Shown here: positions 1 to 8,160 of the stretch, piece after piece | Layout of the letters: the number at the start of each line of letters is the position of its first letter | How positions within the stretch are numbered: the first letter of the stretch is position 1 | Assembly: GCA_016705125.1 (NCBI GenBank) | Contig: JADIYW010000004.1 | Location: 206,444-270,443 of the forward strand | Direction of reading: 5' to 3' | Source: Bacteroidota bacterium | GTDB lineage: Bacteria; Bacteroidota; Bacteroidia; Chitinophagales; JADIYW01 | Length of the DNA: 64,000 nt | Program-made: the position numbers and the translations under genes | The notes under the pieces: model-generated | Told to the model about the DNA's origin: nothing | What the model saw: the letters and a program-made list of their open reading frames with translations, nothing else | Databases searched by the model: none

Positions 1-145
1 TCAATAAACAGAAATTTTTATAAATTGTTTTTTATGAAAATGTTAGGAGATTATTTTTTTTGAAAACACCATTAAAATATAACTTTTTCAACTCACGCCT
101 TAGGGGAAAACATGCAAGTGTTTGAAGTATTTTTATAATTATAAT

Positions 146-673
146 TTATTGAAGCACACCATTTACATAAAAGCCTTGTTCTATTATATTGCCATTTGCA
201 TCATAATATTTGCCATAGCCGTTGCGTTTATTGTTTTTGTATTTGCCTATATATTTTTCACCCTCTTTCCAATAATAAATACCATCACCTTCTCTAATTC
301 CATTTACAAAATCGCCATCGTATTTATCGCCATTAGTATATATGGCTATGCCCTTACCTTGAGGAATATAATCATCACTTCCATTTTCGCCTGAGATGAA
401 TTCACCATTATAAGAAAATTTTTCATTTAATGAATTCGTAAACTCAAATTCGTGTACGCCTCCCATTGCGAATGTATCAACTACTTCATATTCTGTTGCA
501 ACTTCTTCTGTGGCAACATCGTATGATATATCGTTTTTCTCATTTTTTTTGTTAGCGAAATATAATATGGCCACCATAACTAAAGCTACCACTACTAAAG
601 CAAATAGATGAAAAAAGAACATCACCATCTTTGTTGTCTTCTTTTTTATTTTCCTTTGAAATATTACCACCAT
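146..673 (-). CDS. Transmembrane MORN-repeat module, probably the C-terminal half of the adjacent kinase gene
   Basis: A hydrophobic helix (about residues 16-41, core ALVVVALVMVAILYF) is followed by an acidic linker and by MORN-type motifs (YNGEF, YDGDF, YIGKY and a last degenerate one), each with a G-x-G turn, from about residue 85 to the end. This frame overlaps the kinase fragment at 552-1535 and is out of frame with it. Losing one base of the A6 run at 611-616 would join them into one protein: cytoplasmic kinase, membrane helix, external MORN repeats. That is the same plan as the kinase at 5057-6885. MORN repeats in other proteins bind lipid or act as structural strands; no ligand can be named here. 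The start given is only the first possible codon of the open frame and is probably not used in the cell. Confidence 0.6.
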   Translation of the reverse strand: MVVIFQRKIKKKTTKMVMFFFHLFALVVVALVMVAILYFANKKNEKNDISYDVATEEVATEYEVVDTFAMGGVHEFEFTNSLNEKFSYNGEFISGENGSDDYIPQGKGIAIYTNGDKYDGDFVNGIREGDGIYYWKEGEKYIGKYKNNKRNGYGKYYDANGNIIEQGFYVNGVLQ

Positions 674-1535
674 TAGGAATTACCTCCCAATCTTCTTTTA
701 TTTTAATTGGGGCTTTATCAATACTTATTTTTTCGTCAATCTTTTTAATTTCACCATTTCCCAACAGTATCCCCTTTAATGTTGTTGCATCTTGCACTCT
801 ATCAGCCGCATTTTTTACCAAACATTTTTGGATAATTTCTTTATAGTTAAGCGGAATAGATGCTGGATAGGATGGTTCAATATCCAAAATTTTATTCTGG
901 ATATCAATTTGCATATCACCATCGGTTCTTTTGCCAAATGGTGCTTTGCCCGTGAAATATTCATACAGCATACAACCGAGCGCCCAAAGGTCGGTATTGG
1001 GTTGTAATATACCATCCTTTCCAAATTTTCTATAATTTATTTGTTCAGGTGCCATGTATTCAATAGTGCCCAAACCAACTCCAGTACCTGTACCAGTTCC
1101 AGTATCAGTATCATTACCTTTTATTTCTTTGCTAATTCCAAAATCGCAGATTTTAGGAATCAACTTTCCCCCAATGGTGGTAAACAATATATTACTGGCT
1201 TTCAAATCACGGTGAATGATGGCGGGTTTTTGGTGCATGGCATTTGGAGTATGCAAATAGTGCAATCCATCTAAAATGCCTATTACTATTTCTTTCACCT
1301 CATCGGCACTTAGTTTTACTTTTTTATTTATCAGCTGCGTGAAATCGCCCGCATCTGCATATTCCATTACGCCAAATTCCACCACTTCTTTCTCTCCAAA
1401 ATTGTTTGTGCTTTCTACCTGAAAACAATTCAAATAGCGAATAATATTTGGATGATTGAAATCGAAACAACGTCTTATTTCATTCAAGACCGAATATTTG
1501 GTGTCTTTTTTTAAAGCGATAGAGAATGTAATTTA
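552..1535 (-). pseudogene. Hanks-type Ser/Thr protein kinase, lacking its glycine-rich loop and frameshifted at the C-terminus
   Basis: The fragment has the kinase catalytic motifs HRDLKASNILF, ICDFGISK (DFG) and YMAPEQ (APE), followed by the C-lobe. Reading upstream of the first start-like codon (1487), the open frame continues to about 1535 and includes IALKK, which aligns with the VALK nucleotide-binding lysine of the kinase at 5057-6885. It then meets a stop, and the glycine-rich loop is missing. The break lies about 14 bases from the end of the AbiEii toxin gene, so the N-terminus was probably lost by insertion or deletion next to that module. The C-terminus runs out of frame at the A6 run 611-616, beyond which the membrane helix and MORN repeats continue (146-673). 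As it stands the gene has no intact ATP-binding lobe and no clear start. Confidence 0.75.
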
Positions 1536-1548
1536 AATAAAATTATTT

Positions 1549-2389
1549 CTACGTATTGAAGAATATTGAATACACCTTTGCTTTGATAATAACCATAACA
1601 TCTTTTAAATCGATTGCTTCTGCATTTATCTTTTTTAAATAAGCATACCACATAGATTGTCGTTGTTGATTTTGATAAAAATCTTCTGTAAAAACCACTG
1701 AATCTAAATTTAATTCAGTGTTACGATTTTCAAAAGTTTGGATGATAGCCAATTTAAGTGTTTCGTTATTGAATTGTAAGCTTTGAATAATAGTGTATAC
1801 ATCATAAAAATCTTTCATTCTACTATTTAATTGCGCTAATACTATCATGGCATGCAACTTCTCGGCAATCACTGTTTCCATGGTGTATGCTACAATATTT
1901 GGAATTGCAAAATCTTCAAAATAATCGGATAATCAATAAAAATAGGTTCGGGTGTTACTACATCACCGAAACCAATATCTATTTGTAAATGCTGACGAAT
2001 ATTACCTAAGTTCGCCACCACTTTTAAACGAATACCATTGTACTCATTTTGCTCGTTGATTTCTGTAACGGTTAAAGTACTTGTGTCAAATTGTACTTCA
2101 TCGTGCGCATCAATGGCTAATATGACTGTAAAGATTTCTTTAATGGTATTGGCTTCGTTGCTCAGTTGTTGTGCTGCAAAATCTATATCTACCGTAGGCG
2201 TGCCTCTGCACCCTGCCACGAATAGAGCAAATTTCCTCCTTTGAGTAACAGTTTATTTTTATATGCTGAAACAGACAAGCGATATAATAATCGTTCCTGA
2301 AAAAATCGTATCAACAATAATTGATGATTAAAGTTGTTTTTCTTGGAAACTTCTAGCAATTTCATACTAATGGCGTTTGCCTTACTCAT
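1549..2389 (-). pseudogene. abiEii: AbiEii/AbiGii-type nucleotidyltransferase toxin, two frameshifts
   Basis: Three adjacent pieces in different frames make up one AbiEii-family toxin: N-terminal (2189-2389, with KLLLKGGNLLYSW), middle (1890-2219, with PTVDIDFAA, the D-x-D metal-binding motif of nucleotidyltransferases) and C-terminal (1549-1881, with ETVIAEKLHAM and SRMKDFYD). Adding one C near 2199-2202 gives the family motif EARPTVDIDF, and adding one G near 1914-1917 gives YPIILEDFAIPNIVAYTMETVIAEK-like continuity. Both repairs are homopolymer corrections, so a sequencing error is as likely as real decay. The first codons overlap the end of abiEi by ATGA, the usual translational coupling of this type IV toxin-antitoxin pair. 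Known members transfer nucleotides to tRNA or similar acceptors and cause abortive infection or growth arrest. Confidence 0.8.
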
Positions 2390-2964
2390 AGCATAGATTT
2401 TAGCAGTGGATTTATAATTTTTTCTATCCGCATCTGTTTGGCGTATAGCATTAGTTTTTCTATATTTCTGGTTTTGGATTGCATATAGTTTTTAAGCACT
2501 TCCAATGTAATTTCTTCGCCTACTTTGTTCCTGAATTTAACCGCATCGCAAACACATTTTTCACGGTCATACATTTTGATTTTTTGATGTTGCACTATAC
2601 CCAATTCAAATTGTATTTGGCTCCAGTAATAAGGTTTTACAGGTGGATAATCTCTAATTTGCGGATTGGCTTTGTGTTCAAATGCGAGATGATGCTGAAA
2701 GGGAATAGTGGTGGACAATTCATAATAATGCCAAGCAGAAAACAAACACAATACCGCATTTGGATATAGCATTGCTAGGTTTTCCAATTCATTATAGTTG
2801 CCCAAAGAGAGGTATTGGTACAGTCCATTTTTTACTTTTTGTACTTCGCCAGCCGCAATCATATCGTTCAAAATGGTATATACAGGTGGTTGATAGTTAA
2901 AATCTTTACTTTTTAGCCAACCATTGTGCTGTTTAAAGCCTTGTATGATTTTTTCTTTATTCAT
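2386..2964 (-). CDS. abiEi: AbiEi-type antitoxin / transcriptional repressor of the type IV toxin-antitoxin pair
   Basis: The 192-residue protein begins with a winged-helix-like region (about 1-50, ending in KNGLYQYL, typical of the AbiEi family where the wing precedes the C-terminal antitoxin domain). It continues with the family body, including FSAWHYYELSTTIP and YDREKCVCDAVKFRNK. It overlaps the following toxin gene by four bases (ATGA). In characterised AbiE systems the antitoxin N-domain represses the operon by binding inverted repeats in the promoter. A matching inverted repeat lies 54-91 bases upstream (3018-3055). The pair sits inside an otherwise unbroken minus-strand signalling cluster, directly before a kinase gene that lacks its start, which suggests it arrived as a module. 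Confidence 0.85.
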   Translation of the reverse strand: MNKEKIIQGFKQHNGWLKSKDFNYQPPVYTILNDMIAAGEVQKVKNGLYQYLSLGNYNELENLAMLYPNAVLCLFSAWHYYELSTTIPFQHHLAFEHKANPQIRDYPPVKPYYWSQIQFELGIVQHQKIKMYDREKCVCDAVKFRNKVGEEITLEVLKNYMQSKTRNIEKLMLYAKQMRIEKIINPLLKSML

Positions 2965-3015
2965 TTATGTAAAACTTAGGCAAATATAAACATTTGCTGG
3001 TAATTTACATAATTA
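2963..3015 (-). repeat. Imperfect direct repeat, copy 1 (abiE leader)
   Basis: About 50 bases immediately upstream of abiEi recur at 3677-3727 on the same strand. A core of about 26 bases (TTATGTAAATTACCAGCAAA plus the next bases) is identical, and the flanking 22 bases differ at a few positions. Copy 1 holds a second possible -7 box (CAAATATA on the plus strand, 2981-2988). Confidence 0.7.
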
Positions 3016-3017
3016 TC

Positions 3018-3060
3018 ATTTCACACTACAAATATAATTATTCGTAGTGCGAAATGCAAA
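3018..3060 (-). promoter_or_regulatory. abiE promoter with inverted-repeat operator
   Basis: Arms ATTTCACACTAC (3018-3029) and GTAGTGCGAAAT (3044-3055) form a 12-base inverted repeat with one mismatch and a 14-base loop. On the minus strand a Bacteroidota promoter is interleaved with it: the -33 TTTG is at 3057-3060 and the -7 TATATTTG at 3029-3036, with 20 bases between. The repeat therefore covers the spacer between the two boxes, where a bound repressor would block RNA polymerase. This fits autorepression by AbiEi, as known for other AbiE operons. The binding itself is inferred. Confidence 0.65.
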
Positions 3061-3104
3061 TTTTTATATTTTGGCTTCAACTTTTATAGAACACCAAATA
3101 CATT

Positions 3105-3557
3105 TCAATTAGGTAGATATGGTGAAAGTATATTTATATTTTGCCATTTGGAAATTAAATATCCTTCTACCAACTCTCCATAATCATTTTTGATAATTAC
3201 TTTTCTAAAGCCTGCGCCATATATTTTATTGATATCTTGGCAAAAAACCAATTGATTGATTTTAATATAAGCAATTATTGTTTTATTATTTAATTGGGTT
3301 TTATTGGCATTTTCTTTACCGTTAGCAATTTCCAACTCATTTTTAGATAAGGGTTTGTTTCTTAAAACAGCCACGAAATTTGGATAACTGGGATGATAGA
3401 CTTTGTAGTTTGGCTTAAAAATTTTATCATTTTGTTTTGTTTTATCTAGGACAATATTTGGTTTAGTATCTTGTGCATTTACCGAATAAAAAGTACATAC
3501 CACACTTATAAAAATCAGTATGCTATATCTATTTTGGTGTATTCTAAATTTCATCAA
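3105..3557 (-). CDS. Small secreted protein of unknown function
   Basis: The 150-residue protein starts with a signal peptide (hydrophobic core SILIFISVVCTFYSVNA, cleavage expected near NAQ). I recognise no domain in the rest. The first 16 residues (RIHQNRYSILIF) and the underlying DNA are almost identical to those of the FISUMP protein at 6787-7404, so the leader was duplicated and attached to another mature part. The C-terminal motif GYLISKWQNINILSPYLPN is repeated as a decayed copy just upstream (3600-3659). It lies in the same orientation as the kinase cluster, between the WG-repeat protein and abiEi. Function is unknown. Confidence 0.6.
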   Translation of the reverse strand: MMKFRIHQNRYSILIFISVVCTFYSVNAQDTKPNIVLDKTKQNDKIFKPNYKVYHPSYPNFVAVLRNKPLSKNELEIANGKENANKTQLNNKTIIAYIKINQLVFCQDINKIYGAGFRKVIIKNDYGELVEGYLISKWQNINILSPYLPN

Positions 3558-3599
3558 TTATATTTTATATTACAATTATTTCAATACTTTATTTAAATT

Positions 3600-3659
3600 T
3601 CAATTACATAGATATGGTACAAATATATCAATATTTTGCCATCTAGAGATTAAGTATCT
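3600..3659 (-). pseudogene. Remnant of the C-terminus of the 3105-3557 gene
   Basis: In one frame on the minus strand this stretch reads RYLISRWQNIDIFVPYLCN followed by a stop. That is a diverged copy of the last 19 residues (GYLISKWQNINILSPYLPN) of the neighbouring small secreted protein. No start codon or further upstream homology is seen, so it looks like a leftover of a tandem duplication. Confidence 0.6.
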
Positions 3660-3676
3660 TATGGTATTTGAACTAG

Positions 3677-3727
3677 CTTATGTAATACTTAGGCATGTTT
3701 AAACATTTGCTGGTAATTTACATAAAA
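3677..3727 (-). repeat. Imperfect direct repeat, copy 2
   Basis: Second copy of the abiE leader segment at 2963-3015, here lying just after the end of the WG-repeat gene. It does not include the operator inverted repeat. With the coding remnant at 3600-3659 it shows that the 3.0-3.7 kb stretch was duplicated and then partly lost. Confidence 0.65.
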
Positions 3728-3733
3728 TTGTTT

Positions 3734-5046
3734 TTATGGGCAATCTTTAATGCATTGGCCTTGTTTATTTATGTAGTAAGTTTTATTATCATTTTTACCC
3801 GGGCTAATCCTTCAGAAAAAGGAAAAGCATCATCATAGATTAAAGGAATTATAACCCTTCCTGTTTTATCAATAAATCCCCATTTAAAATTATTACTATT
3901 ACCTACATGTGCCAATCCTTCAGAAAAAACATAAGCCCAATCATAAATTAAAGGAATCACTATTTTTCCTGTTTTATCGATATATCCCATTTTGCCATTT
4001 TTATGAACTGATGCTAATCCTTCTGAAAACCAGCCAGTATAATCATATATAAAAGGAATAACTACTTTGCCTGTTTTATCAATAAAACCAGAGCCGTCAA
4101 AATTCATAACTTGTGCTAAACCTTCAGAAAAACCTTGAGCATTATCATAGATAATAGGAATCACAACCTTGCCAGTTATATCAATGTAACCCCATCTGTT
4201 ATCTTTTTCAACTGGGGCTAATCCATCAGAAAAATCTTGAGCATCATCATAGATAATAGGAATCACTAACTTGCCTGCTTTATCAAAAAAACCATATTTA
4301 CCCTCCTTTTCAACTACTGCTAATCCTTCAGAAAAACTTAAAAAATTATCGTAGATTAAAGGAATCACTTCCTTACTTGTTTTATCAATAAATCCATATT
4401 TGTCATTTTTTTTAACACATGCTAATCCTTCAGAAAAACCAAAAACATCATCATATATTAAGGGAATCACTTCTTTGCCTGTTTTATCAATATATCCAGA
4501 TTTGCCATTTTTTTCAACAATTGCTAATCCTTCAGAAAAACGAAAAGCGTCATCATAAATTAAAGGAATTACTTCTTTGCCAGAATTATCTAAAAAACCA
4601 AATTTGTCATATTTACTAACCGTTGCTAATCCTTCAAAAAACATATAAGCTTCATCATAGATTAAAGGAATCACCACTTTGCCTATTTTATCAATGTACC
4701 CCCATTTGCCATATTTTCTAACCGTTGCTAATCCTTCAGAAAAACGAAAAGCCTCATCATAGATTAAAGGAATTACTTCTTTGCCAGAATTATCTACAAA
4801 ACCAAATTTGCCATATTTTCTAACTACGGCCAATCCTTCATAAAAAACTCCAATATAATCATATTTATCTCTAAAGTTGATTGTAGTGGCTGTAGGCTTA
4901 GTTATAGGTTTCGGTGGCGCATTAACCACTGCTGGCTTAGTGGTAGTTGCAGGCTTAGGTTTTATTATAGGTTTGGTATCTTGTGCATTTGCTACTAACA
5001 TTGTGCAAACCAAAAATAACATGAAAGTAATAAGTCGTCTTTTCAT
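3734..5046 (-). CDS. Secreted WG-repeat protein, eleven repeats
   Basis: A signal peptide (MKRRLITFMLFLVCTMLVANA) and a Lys/Pro/Thr-rich linker (about 25-55) are followed by eleven WG-type repeats of about 31 residues, each of the form FSEGLA-V-K-GK-G-IDKTGK-VIPLIYD. WG repeats are common in Bacteroidota surface proteins; their ligand is not generally known. The open frame stops at 3769 within repeat eleven. Adding one A to the A5 run near 3797 continues it to 3734 and adds a tail ending YYINKQGQCIKDC. This tail matches the end of the kinase at 5057 (RYINKNGACVKNC), which supports the longer form. The gene lies 10 bases after that kinase on the same strand, so the two are likely co-transcribed and may share a partner. 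The signal peptide and linker resemble those of the FISUMP protein. Confidence 0.85.
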
Positions 5047-5056
5047 TTTTTTATTT

Positions 5057-6885
5057 TTATCGGCAATTTTTTACGCAAGCGCCGTTTTTGTTAATGTACC
5101 TATTTTTACCATTTTGTACAACCCAAGCGACGCCATTGATAAACCCATAAGCATTATCGTAAATTAATGGAATTTTTACAGTTCCATTGGCATCTACATA
5201 ACCCCATTTGTTGTTTTTCCTCACTACGGCAAAACCTTCCCTGAATCCCCAGACTTCATCGAAATTAGTACGCCAATCACCTGTGTTACCTTCATCAGAT
5301 AAAAGATTTATTTCGATTCCAACAGAACAACCAGCAGAGCCACAAGATTTCCAGTATTTTAATACCGATTGTTTATAGTTTTTAGCATTAATCCTATATA
5401 AACCTTCTTTTTCATTTCCAGAAATAAAAACTAAACCTAAATCTTTTTTAAGATATTCTAACACATCGATGCTTTCCATTTCTGGTGCAGTTTCGCTTAA
5501 AATATCGATATAAGAAAAACCACTTCTGTTACCAATTAATGTGATATTCCAACTTGAAGAAAGTTCTATTTTTGTATTTATCCAATCTGTTTTTTGTACA
5601 TCAAAATCAAAATATGTATTGTAGCATATATTGCCATAAATCTTAGGTACAAATTTTCCTTCTCTTTTATACATGCCATATTCTTGCTGAAATTTATTTG
5701 ACTCCACAACATTGTCTGTTTTCCATTCAACTTGAAGATTCGTGTTATTTGATTCACCCCAATTATTATAAGATATATCAGCGTTATTTTCTAAAAGTAA
5801 TATTTTAATTATGCTACTTAGTTCATCTTTACTAATTTGTACACCCTCTAAAGGCTGTACTTCTATTATTGTATCTTTTATCTTTTCCTGTGCCACTTTT
5901 TGTGGCTCGTCTTTTTTGCTATTGTTCAAAAAGAGTAAAGTTGCCAAAACTGTAAATAATAAAATAATTGCAATTTTTAAAAAAAACCTCCATTTGATTG
6001 GTTTATTATCAGGTGATTTAGTTGTATTAATAATCTTACCCGCTAAAATTTGTTTTAAATCTGAAGCATATTCAATTCTACGGGTAGCCTTTTTGACTAA
6101 ACATTGCTTAATGAATTTTTTGTAAACTTGTGGTATTGATGATGGGTATTCAGGTTCTGCATCAAGGATATTATTCTGTATTTCAGTTGCTGGCGTACCA
6201 TCTGAACGTTTACCGAATGGAGTTTTACCTGTAAAATATTCATATACAATACAACCTAAAGCCCAGTAGTCTGCATTGGATTTTACCAGACCATCAACGC
6301 CATATATTTTACTGTTAATCTGTTCGGGTGCTGTGTATTCAGGCGTACTAAATAGTAAGGTTACTGTATTATTGGTAACGACTTCCGAAATCGATTTACT
6401 AATACCAAAATCACAAATTTTAGGAATTAGTTTATTTCCTGTTTTACTCAACAGAATGTTTGCAGGCTTTAAATCTCTGTGAATTACAGTTCGATTCCAT
6501 TCATTATTACCATGAAGATAATCTAATCCATTTAAGATTCCAGTTAAAAGTTCTTTAAACTCTTCATCCGTTACCTTAATAGATTTATTTATAATCTGTG
6601 AAAAATCACCGTTATTGGCATATTCCATAACTCCATATTCAATGATATGTGTACCGCCAAAACTATCCGTAATGGTTTCATCAAAATAGTCATAATACTG
6701 AATTATATTCTGGTGTTTAAGATCACAGTAGCCCACTATTTCTTTTAGAACACTTTTATTACTTGAAGCAACTGATGAACATCGCTTTAAAGCAACAACC
6801 CGTTTAAGATTATTGTCATATGCTTTGTAAACATCAGCAGAACCCCCTTTACCAATAAGGTCCGTTTGCGATTTGTAGATTTCAT
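5057..6885 (-). pseudogene. Membrane Ser/Thr protein kinase with external WG-like domain, start region frameshifted
   Basis: Hanks-type kinase: glycine loop LIGKGGSADVYKAY, VALK lysine, HRDLKPANILL, CDFGISK and YTAPEQ are all visible. After the kinase (about 270 residues) come a membrane helix (ILLFTVLATLLFL), a lysine/glutamate linker, an unrecognised external region and a C-terminal WG-type repeat (KWGYVDANGTVKIPLIYD) ending in KNGACVKNC. The first conventional start in frame is a GTG at 6736, which would drop the nucleotide-binding loop. The frame is open up to 6886 without a start. Adding one A to the AAA at 6880-6882 gives ATG-AAA-ATC-TAC (MKIYKSQTDLIGKGG), a normal kinase start at 6885, so a homopolymer error is the best explanation. 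It overlaps the truncated FISUMP gene. The pair of kinase and PP2C phosphatase (7417) suggests reversible Thr phosphorylation. Confidence 0.8.
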
Positions 6886-7404
6886 TTTACCACCTGCAAT
6901 ATCTTCACCGCCTAAATAAGTAATTAATGTTTCCCATTCCGCATCAGTAGGCACATGCCAACCTTTTGGTGCTAATTTGCTAGTTTCAACAGCATACCAA
7001 TTGTATAGTTTGCCATATATGGCATTATTGCTATAGTTGTTATCATAATAACAATATGCACCAGTAGTTAATTTGCTCCATTCTTCACTATTGGTAACAT
7101 TCGGTATTAGTGTGCCATCATTATAGAGTGTAGTTTTAAGGTTTTCAGCCATCCATATTTGGTTCCCAATTTTCACGGTTTTATATATATTGCCATCAAT
7201 ATCCGTAACAGTACTATATTTATTTTCAGTTTGAGTGGTGATTGGTTTAGGTTGCGGTTTTACCACTACAGGTTTAGGTGTTGTGGTTGGCTTGGGTTTT
7301 ACTATAGGTTTGCTGTCTTGCGCATTTACAACAGAAAATGTACATAAAATACCCATAAAAATCAGTATGCTATATCTATTTTGGTGTATTCTTAAATTCA
7401 TCAC
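6787..7404 (-). pseudogene. FISUMP-domain secreted protein, C-terminally truncated
   Basis: A signal peptide (core SILIFMGILCTFSVVNA) and a Pro/Lys linker precede a FISUMP domain (Fibrobacter succinogenes major paralogous domain). Motifs are DGNIYKTVKIGNQIWMAENL, GKLYNWYAV and PKGWHVPTDAEWETL. The domain normally runs on past GGKMKST with a conserved W/PGG/WWS part. Here, right after GGKMKST, the DNA becomes the start of the kinase gene (5057-6885), and this frame reads 30 meaningless residues to a stop at 6787. The last third of the domain is therefore lost, apparently by a deletion joining the ATGAAA inside FISUMP to the kinase start. It is separated from the PP2C gene by 11 bases. The leader is nearly identical to that of the gene at 3105-3557. 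Confidence 0.75.
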
Positions 7405-7416
7405 TTATTTTTGGTT

Positions 7417-8157
7417 TTAATTTATTTTTATCAATGTGGCGGTATAATTATCATCCGATAATAAACTGCATTTTTCTTCCATTTCTACTGCCATTTTATA
7501 CACTTCATTTTCGGGCACCATCAACCTCACCACTTCTCTATTGTTCCAAGCCTCCAAAAAGCCATCGGTACACAGCAATATAAAATCATTTGCTTTCCAG
7601 TCGGTAATGAGTTGCACATCGGCTTTTGTGGGGTTTTGCGTACCTCCAATGTATCTCGTTATTACATTTCTTTTAGGATGCGTTTTGGCTTCCTCTTTTG
7701 TCATTTCGCCCCTATCTATCATCCAATTGATATAAGAATGGTCTTTTGTTTGGAAAAGGATTTCTTTATTCCTAAAATGATATACACGGCTGTCGCCACA
7801 ATGAGCAATCAGTATATTTTTTTCCTGAAAAGCTACCAATGCAAGCGTGCTTGCCATTCCTCTGGTATTGCTTTCTTGCTCCATTGCCAAATCAAATTGT
7901 TGTTCGGTATATTTTATGGCATTATTCACCCAATTTATATCCGAAAAATCAGGTTTGGTTTCGAGGAAATTTTTAAAGGAATCGCATACCAAAGCGGATG
8001 CTATTTCACCTTTATTTCGTCCTCCCACGCCATCACAAACTATAAACAAACTACTATTTTCATCGGAAATTATTGAAAAACGATAGGCATCTTCGTTATT
8101 GGCTCTTTTGCCAATGCCAGAAAATGAAAAGAATGTTATATTGTTTTTTATATCCAT
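7417..8157 (-). CDS. PP2C-family Ser/Thr protein phosphatase
   Basis: The 246 residues cover a compact bacterial PP2C (PrpC/Stp-like) domain, with metal-binding and catalytic motifs in order: GKRANNEDA (about 16), IVCDGVGGRNKGE (about 40), HCGDSRVYHFR (about 119), LLCTDGFLEAW (about 193) and DDNYTATLI at the end. No membrane segment is seen, so it is cytoplasmic. It is flanked by an M48 lipoprotein peptidase (3-base gap) and the FISUMP/kinase genes (11-base gap). It probably removes phosphate groups placed by the neighbouring kinases, including on any target read by the FHA domain of the ABC protein at the head of the cluster. The family call is firm; the partners are inferred from position. 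Confidence 0.92.
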   Translation of the reverse strand: MDIKNNITFFSFSGIGKRANNEDAYRFSIISDENSSLFIVCDGVGGRNKGEIASALVCDSFKNFLETKPDFSDINWVNNAIKYTEQQFDLAMEQESNTRGMASTLALVAFQEKNILIAHCGDSRVYHFRNKEILFQTKDHSYINWMIDRGEMTKEEAKTHPKRNVITRYIGGTQNPTKADVQLITDWKANDFILLCTDGFLEAWNNREVVRLMVPENEVYKMAVEMEEKCSLLSDDNYTATLIKIN

Positions 8158-8160
8158 GTT

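Noticed and set aside
122..394. Plus-strand 90-codon hydrophobic reading frame
   Set aside because: It is exactly antisense to the MORN-repeat region; AT-rich repeats on one strand produce Ile/Phe-rich frames on the other. No start context or family.
4419..4619. Plus-strand frame across the WG-repeat gene
   Set aside because: Its repeated pattern is the complement of the WG repeats; not a separate gene.
7612..8076. 154-codon plus-strand frame
   Set aside because: Antisense to the PP2C phosphatase gene, whose motifs are unambiguous.
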